A stretch of 64,000 nt of DNA from Theristus sp. LFF4_11 (Eukaryota > Nematoda > Chromadorea > Monhysterida > Xyalidae). Position 1 is the first letter of the stretch, and every line of letters begins with the position of its first letter. Below the pieces are notes generated by a model. It was given only the letters and a program-made list of their open reading frames with translations, made no database searches and was not told where the DNA came from. The DNA lies in contig JASANC010004358.1 of NCBI GenBank assembly GCA_030248135.1, positions 1-64,000 of the forward strand. The letters are read 5' to 3'. The position numbers were made by a program, and so were the translations under genes. Of the stretch, positions 59,779 through 64,000 are shown in pieces.

Positions 59779-61249
59779 TAGGGTTGTTAAAAAAAACAAA
59801 AATCGTCATTTTTGTTTTTTTTTTTAATTTTTTTTTTTTTAAATTTCTAAAATCAAAGTTGTGCTTAATCAATCAGGGAGTCCGAAGAACCACATATGAT
59901 ATGCAAGCGCCTCCCGAATGACTCCCGTATGGCGGAACTTTGCAGATTTTGTTTTGGTGACCTCAATTACCCCTTTTCCAAACCGTCACCATGCCTCTTC
60001 TTGTGTTTTGACCTCCAAAACGTCACTAATTGTCCCCAGCTAAGCTAATGCTAAAGTGAAGACAAACATACCGCCTTGAAATTCGATCAATTCTTCTGAT
60101 GGTGTCGCGACGACACGACACGAAGCAGCAACCAGACAACGTAGCGCTTGCAAACGGAGCAGCGAGCACAATCGGACGCTCTGCGAGGCGAATCGTCACT
60201 AGGGTTGTTAAACAAAAATGAAAATTTTTTTTTTTAAAAAAAAAAGTGATTAAAAAAAAACAAAAATGCCGATTTTTTTTTTTAAAAAAAAAAATTCGAA
60301 AAATTTTCCTCTAATATGCTCTGAAAACCTCAATTTTGGCACAATTTTTCGAAAGTTCAACAAAAATTTTCTTTGATTATACCTCGTAAAACCTTTAGCA
60401 GTCGATTTTGGGCCGTTTTACCGACTGATTTTAGGCTTCGACAACATCTGCGATGAAGTTTTTGAGCGTCCCAAAGCTTAGCCTACCATTTCCGATGCAG
60501 ATAAGGTGACGATTCGCATCGCAGAGCGTCCGATTGCGCTCGCTGCTCCGTTTGCAAGCGCTACGTTGTCTGGTTGCTGCTTCGTGTCGTGTCGTCGCGA
60601 CACCATCAGAAGAATTGATCGAATTTCAAGGCGGTATGTTTGTCTTCACTTTAGCATTAGCTTAGCTGGGGACAATTAGTGACGTTTTGGAGGTCAAAAC
60701 ACAAGAAGAGGCATGGTGACGGTTTGGAAAAGGGGTAATTGAGGTCACCAAAACAAAATCTGCAAAGTTCCGCCATACGGGAGTCATTCGGGAGGCGCTT
60801 GCATATCATATGTGGTTCTTCGGACTCCCTGATTGATTTAGCACAACTTTGATTTTTGAAATTTTTTTTTTTAAAAAAAAAAATTTTTTTTTTAAAAAAA
60901 AAACAAAAATGACGATTTTTGTTTTTTTTAACAACCCTAATCGTCACCTTATCTGCATCGGAAATGGTAGGCTAAGCTTTGGGACGCTCAAAAACTTCAT
61001 CGCAGATGTTGTCGAAGCCTAAAATCAGTCGGTAAAACTGTCCAAAATCGACTGCTAAAGGTTTTACGAGGTATAATCAAAGAAAATTTTTGTTGAACTT
61101 TCGAAAAATTGTGCCAAAATTGAGGTTTTCAGAGCATATTAGAGAAAAAATTTTCGAATTTTTTTTTTTTAAAAAAAATCGGCATTTTTGTTTTTTTTTT
61201 AATCACTTTTTTTTTTAAAAAAAAATTTCATTTTTGTTTAACAACCCTG
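59779..61249 (+). mobile_element. hAT-like family A, copy c, interrupted by copy d
   Basis: The duplicate of copy b. Flanks are GGTGTACC (59771-59778) and GGGGTACC (61250-61257), one change from the original duplication. Interrupted at 60199/60948. Confidence 0.88.
60200..60939 (-). mobile_element. hAT-like family A, copy d nested in copy c
   Basis: 740 bp from TAGGGTTGTTAAAC to AACAACCCTA, opposite in orientation to the host copy. Perfect target duplication ATCGTCAC (60192-60199, 60940-60947). It is absent from the first tandem unit, so it is younger than the duplication. Confidence 0.93.
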
Positions 61250-61764
61250 GGGGTACCCCCCCCCCCCCACCCCCCCCCCTCGTCTTCGGTACTGCCTTCT
61301 AGTGTTTTGACCCCCAAAACGTCACTTATTGCACCCAGCCCAAGTGAAAATACACATACCGGCTTGAAATTCGATCAAATCTGATGATGTGTCGCGACGG
61401 CAGGACACGAAACGGCAACCAGACAACGTAACGATTTCAAACGGAGCAGCTTGGACGCTCAAATTCAGATTGCGAGGCGAATCGTCAGCTTATCTGCATC
61501 GGAAATGGTAAGCCAACCTTTGGGACGCTCAAAAACTTCATCGCAGATGTTGTATAAGCCTGAAATCAGTCGGTAAAACTGTCCAAAATCGACTGCTAAA
61601 GATTTTACGAGGTAATATCAAAGAAAATTTTTGTTAAACTTTCGAAAAATTGTGCCAAAATTGAGGTTTTCAGAGCAACTGAAAATTTTTCGATTTTTTT
61701 TAAATCGGCATTTTTGTTTTTTTATCACTTTTTTTTAAATTTTGATTTTTGTTTAACAACCCTA

Positions 61765-61804
61765 ACCATACCCCCCTCGAATTTTTTTGGGGCCCACGGT
61801 TCTG
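61765..61804 (-). mobile_element. Element X end fragment (copy 3)
   Basis: ACCATACCCCCCTCGAATTT to GGGCCCACGGTTCTG is the reverse complement of the left 40 bp of X copy 1 (47661-47702). No partner end was found. Confidence 0.7.
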
Positions 61805-61877
61805 GTGATGTGCCGATTGGCTCTGCGTGCAACGGCGATTGATCACACAAGAAAAACGTTGATTTCTGGCAACGAAC

Positions 61878-63721
61878 ATGGCAAACTTTCACAACAGTGA
61901 GTTGGCACGAAGGAACCAAAGCCAACCCACTTATTTGTTATTTTGTTTTTTCCATTGGTTTGTTTGCCTTGCTTTGATTTGATTTGATTTGATTATTCAT
62001 TCGATCATTCAAACTCGATAGAAACAAAAACTCACAGGAAAGAAAAGCAAGCGAGTGACATGCAAGAAACGTTATAAAATCCAGCGAAAAGTCCGCGAGC
62101 ACCATCGGAAAGTGCGCAAGGAGGCGCAGAAAAAAGGTCAAGTGACATGAAATATGAATAACATGTCCAGTTGTAGCCGGTCAAAATAAAAATTTGTTGG
62201 TTTCAGGCTCGAGTCGCAAAGAAAAACCAGTAAAAGTACCGACCAAGTGTCCGTTCAAGGAAGAGATCTTGCAGCAAGCGCAGCAGGTGAAGCAGAAGAT
62301 CGCGGACGCAAAAGAAAAGCTGCGCGACGAGCAACGGCGCCTACGCAAAGGCAATCGTGAAAAACTGATTGAGCAGAAGCGAAAACTCGGCTCAACTTGG
62401 AAGAATGCCAGCTCGTTGGAAGGTCTTATCCAGGACACAGCGCGTAAACAGACGCAATTTGAGATTGAGGTGGTTTTACTGTTTGTACCATTGAAGATCC
62501 ATTGTTTGCAAAAAAATTTGTTTGTTTTGAAATGGAGGGATAACTTTGCGAGCCCATTTTCTGACAGCAATCACTTCGGATCGTTACCGAAGAGCAACTA
62601 AAAGAAACGTCCACTGACCAAAGTAAAACCAACAAAGATCTTGGCATAAAATCGTTCGCATCCGTCGTGAGACAAGTGATCGATAACGCTGACGTCGTTT
62701 TTGAGGTTGGTCGTGCTCTTTTTGTCTGCATCTGCAAGTTTTTCATTTTGGCACGAATCAGTTAAATTTGAATACTCATGAATTTGCGCTGATTGGCCGA
62801 AATAATGAGTGATACAGCGAATCAGCTTGCAAGCGCTGCGATGATTGGCCGAAATGGCGAATGATACAGCGAATCAACTTGCAAGCGCTGCGATGATTGG
62901 CCGAAATGGCGAACGATCTGGTGAATCGGCCAATCAGCTGCCTTTTGCTGCAGGTTGTGGACGCGCGCGATCCGCTCGGCAGTCGGAGTCGGCCGATCGA
63001 GCGACTCGTTTTAGAGGCTGGCAAACGGCTGGTGCTGCTGTTGAACAAGATCGACCTCGTCCCGAAAGAGAACGTCCAACGTTGGCTGGCCTACTTGCGA
63101 CAGCAATTGCCGACGGTTGCGTTCAAAGCGAGCACCCAGGAGCAGCGCACGAAATTGGTCAGCTGTTCGCCATTCTAATTGGTGGTTGCGTTTCGTTATC
63201 GTCCGGTTTTCGTAATCAGAACTATTGTCTTTTTGATCCCGAGACTCAGTGCGCGCATAAATCGGGAAACAGTTCCATGGATGAAAGCTGAATATAAATG
63301 TTGGCAAAGTGATCGGAGTCCCCTAAATAGGGCCGAGCCGAGTCACTGCGGCGATATTGAATTGACACTTAAAGATTCACACTAGTTTTCTTTCTTTCCG
63401 TCTGCACACGCATTCAGTCGTGAATCTTAAAAAAAGTTCAGTTCAACGCACTCCATCGTGTTGTAAACGACGACTTGTGTCATGCATTTTTTTCTCTGAC
63501 AAAGCGTGTAATTTACAACCGATCGGCTTTCCTTAACCTTTTTTTGTTTTTTTCAATTTGACACAATTGAATTCACTGCATTTCTGTTGCGCAGGGTCGT
63601 GCCGGCGTTGATTTGTCGTCGGTCAGCAGCAAATGCGTCGGCGCAGATGTTGTCATGAAAATACTCGGCAACTACTGTCGAAACAAGCACGTGAAAACGT
63701 CCATCGTGGTTGGCGTTGTTG
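61878..63721 (+). CDS. GNL3: Nucleostemin-family GTPase, 5' part
   Basis: Six exons up to the window edge: 61878-61896, 62038-62136, 62207-62469, 62568-62705, 62954-63157, 63595-63721. Exon 1 is only 19 nt (MANFHN plus one base) and joins in phase to [20 protein letters not shown], the hallmark basic N-terminus of nucleostemin (nucleolar targeting and RNA binding). A Lys/Glu-rich coiled-coil follows in exon 3 ([20 protein letters not shown]). The circularly permuted GTPase domain then starts: [20 protein letters not shown], the G4 motif [11 protein letters not shown] (from 63044), the G5-like FKAST, and SIVVGVVG opening the P-loop at the last GTAAGT donor. GNL3 shuttles between nucleolus and nucleoplasm and supports ribosome biogenesis. 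The remaining exons lie to the right. Confidence 0.93.
62791..62942. repeat. 52-bp tandem repeat in GNL3 intron 4
   Basis: GATTGGCCGAAAT begins at 62791, 62843 and 62895, a 52-bp period with about three units including GCAAGCGCTGCGAT. Each unit carries ATTGG (an inverted CCAAT). It ends close to the 3' splice site at 62953. Confidence 0.85.
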
Positions 63722-64000
63722 GTAAGTCCATGACGATGTCCTGGAGAGTTTCATTAGTTTTTTTCATTCGTTTTATTTCGCAAAGAGCAAAAAACTCCGT
63801 GAAAACTGTATGAACAGCGTAGTGCGGGCGGAAGACCCGGAAAATTGCAAACGTCACGAACAAATTGTTTTCTGCAATTGTCTGCGTCTCAATTTTTCAT
63901 TTTTGTGATCATGCGGATGCGCGAGCGAGCGCAGCGAGCGGAGAGCGCATCACGCATAATATGAGCCGTTATCCCCTCGCGCGCTTTTTTCAAATTTGCT

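Larger units (their letters stand above)
56307..61294. mobile_element. hAT-like family X, copy 2, tandemly duplicated
   Basis: Starts CAGTACCGAAGGCG and ends CTTCGGTACTG (at 58733 and again at 61294). Contains C3 (56507-57585) and family A copy b (57974-58690). The stretch 56920-58733 is repeated at 58735-61294, where it also carries a nested 740-bp insertion plus its duplication. Confidence 0.85.
58735..61294 (+). repeat. Tandem duplicate of 56920-58733
   Basis: Begins TTCAACCAGCTATGC in the middle of a C element, directly after the CTTCGGTACTG end of the first unit, and runs to the same end. Without the nested insertion and its 8-bp duplication it is about 1,812 bp against 1,814 bp for the first unit. 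Confidence 0.88.
56083..61764. mobile_element. hAT-like family A, diverged copy f/g split by element X2
   Basis: Left part 56083-56305 starts TAGGGTTGTTAAAAAAAC. Right part 61295-61764 ends GTTTAACAACCCTA. Joined across 56306/61295 they are collinear with the other family A copies; the junction keeps CTCTTCTA on the left and CCTTCTA on the right as an imperfect target duplication of X2. More diverged than copies a-d, so older. Confidence 0.8.

Overview
This is a nuclear window from an animal genome. The evidence is split genes with GT-AG introns and T-rich 3' splice sites, and metazoan gene families: a synaptotagmin-type double-C2 gene, GPI inositol-deacylase PGAP1, mitoribosomal MRPL58/ICT1, the nucleolar GTPase GNL3, secreted PAN/apple modules and a DOMON domain. 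The species cannot be named from sequence alone. PAN-rich secreted proteins would suit an ecdysozoan, but that is weak inference. All exon boundaries below were read by eye from splice consensus, phase and family similarity; no transcript was available.

Layout. 63-7066 (-): a secreted three-module PAN gene running off the left edge; four of its introns each hold a copy of one homopolymer-rich MITE. 10204-19238 (+): three clustered single-pass membrane reading frames with related N-termini. 22925-28285 (+): a double-C2 gene lacking a membrane segment in its visible first exon; the three upstream membrane exons could be alternative first exons of it. 28884-30952 (-): MRPL58, with GGM in place of the catalytic GGQ. 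31599-35260: a 3.66 kb foldback element. 36024-45249 (-): PGAP1 in about 16 exons. 45374-61804: about 16 kb of nested hAT-like DNA elements, several with intact 8-bp target duplications. The nest encloses two exons of a DOMON gene and a Penelope-like retroelement with its endonuclease upstream of the reverse transcriptase. 61878 to beyond the right edge (+): GNL3 up to its P-loop.

The host genes do not form a pathway. The most unusual parts are the datable transposon nest that has swallowed host exons, the MRPL58 active-site change, and the possible synaptotagmin first-exon array.
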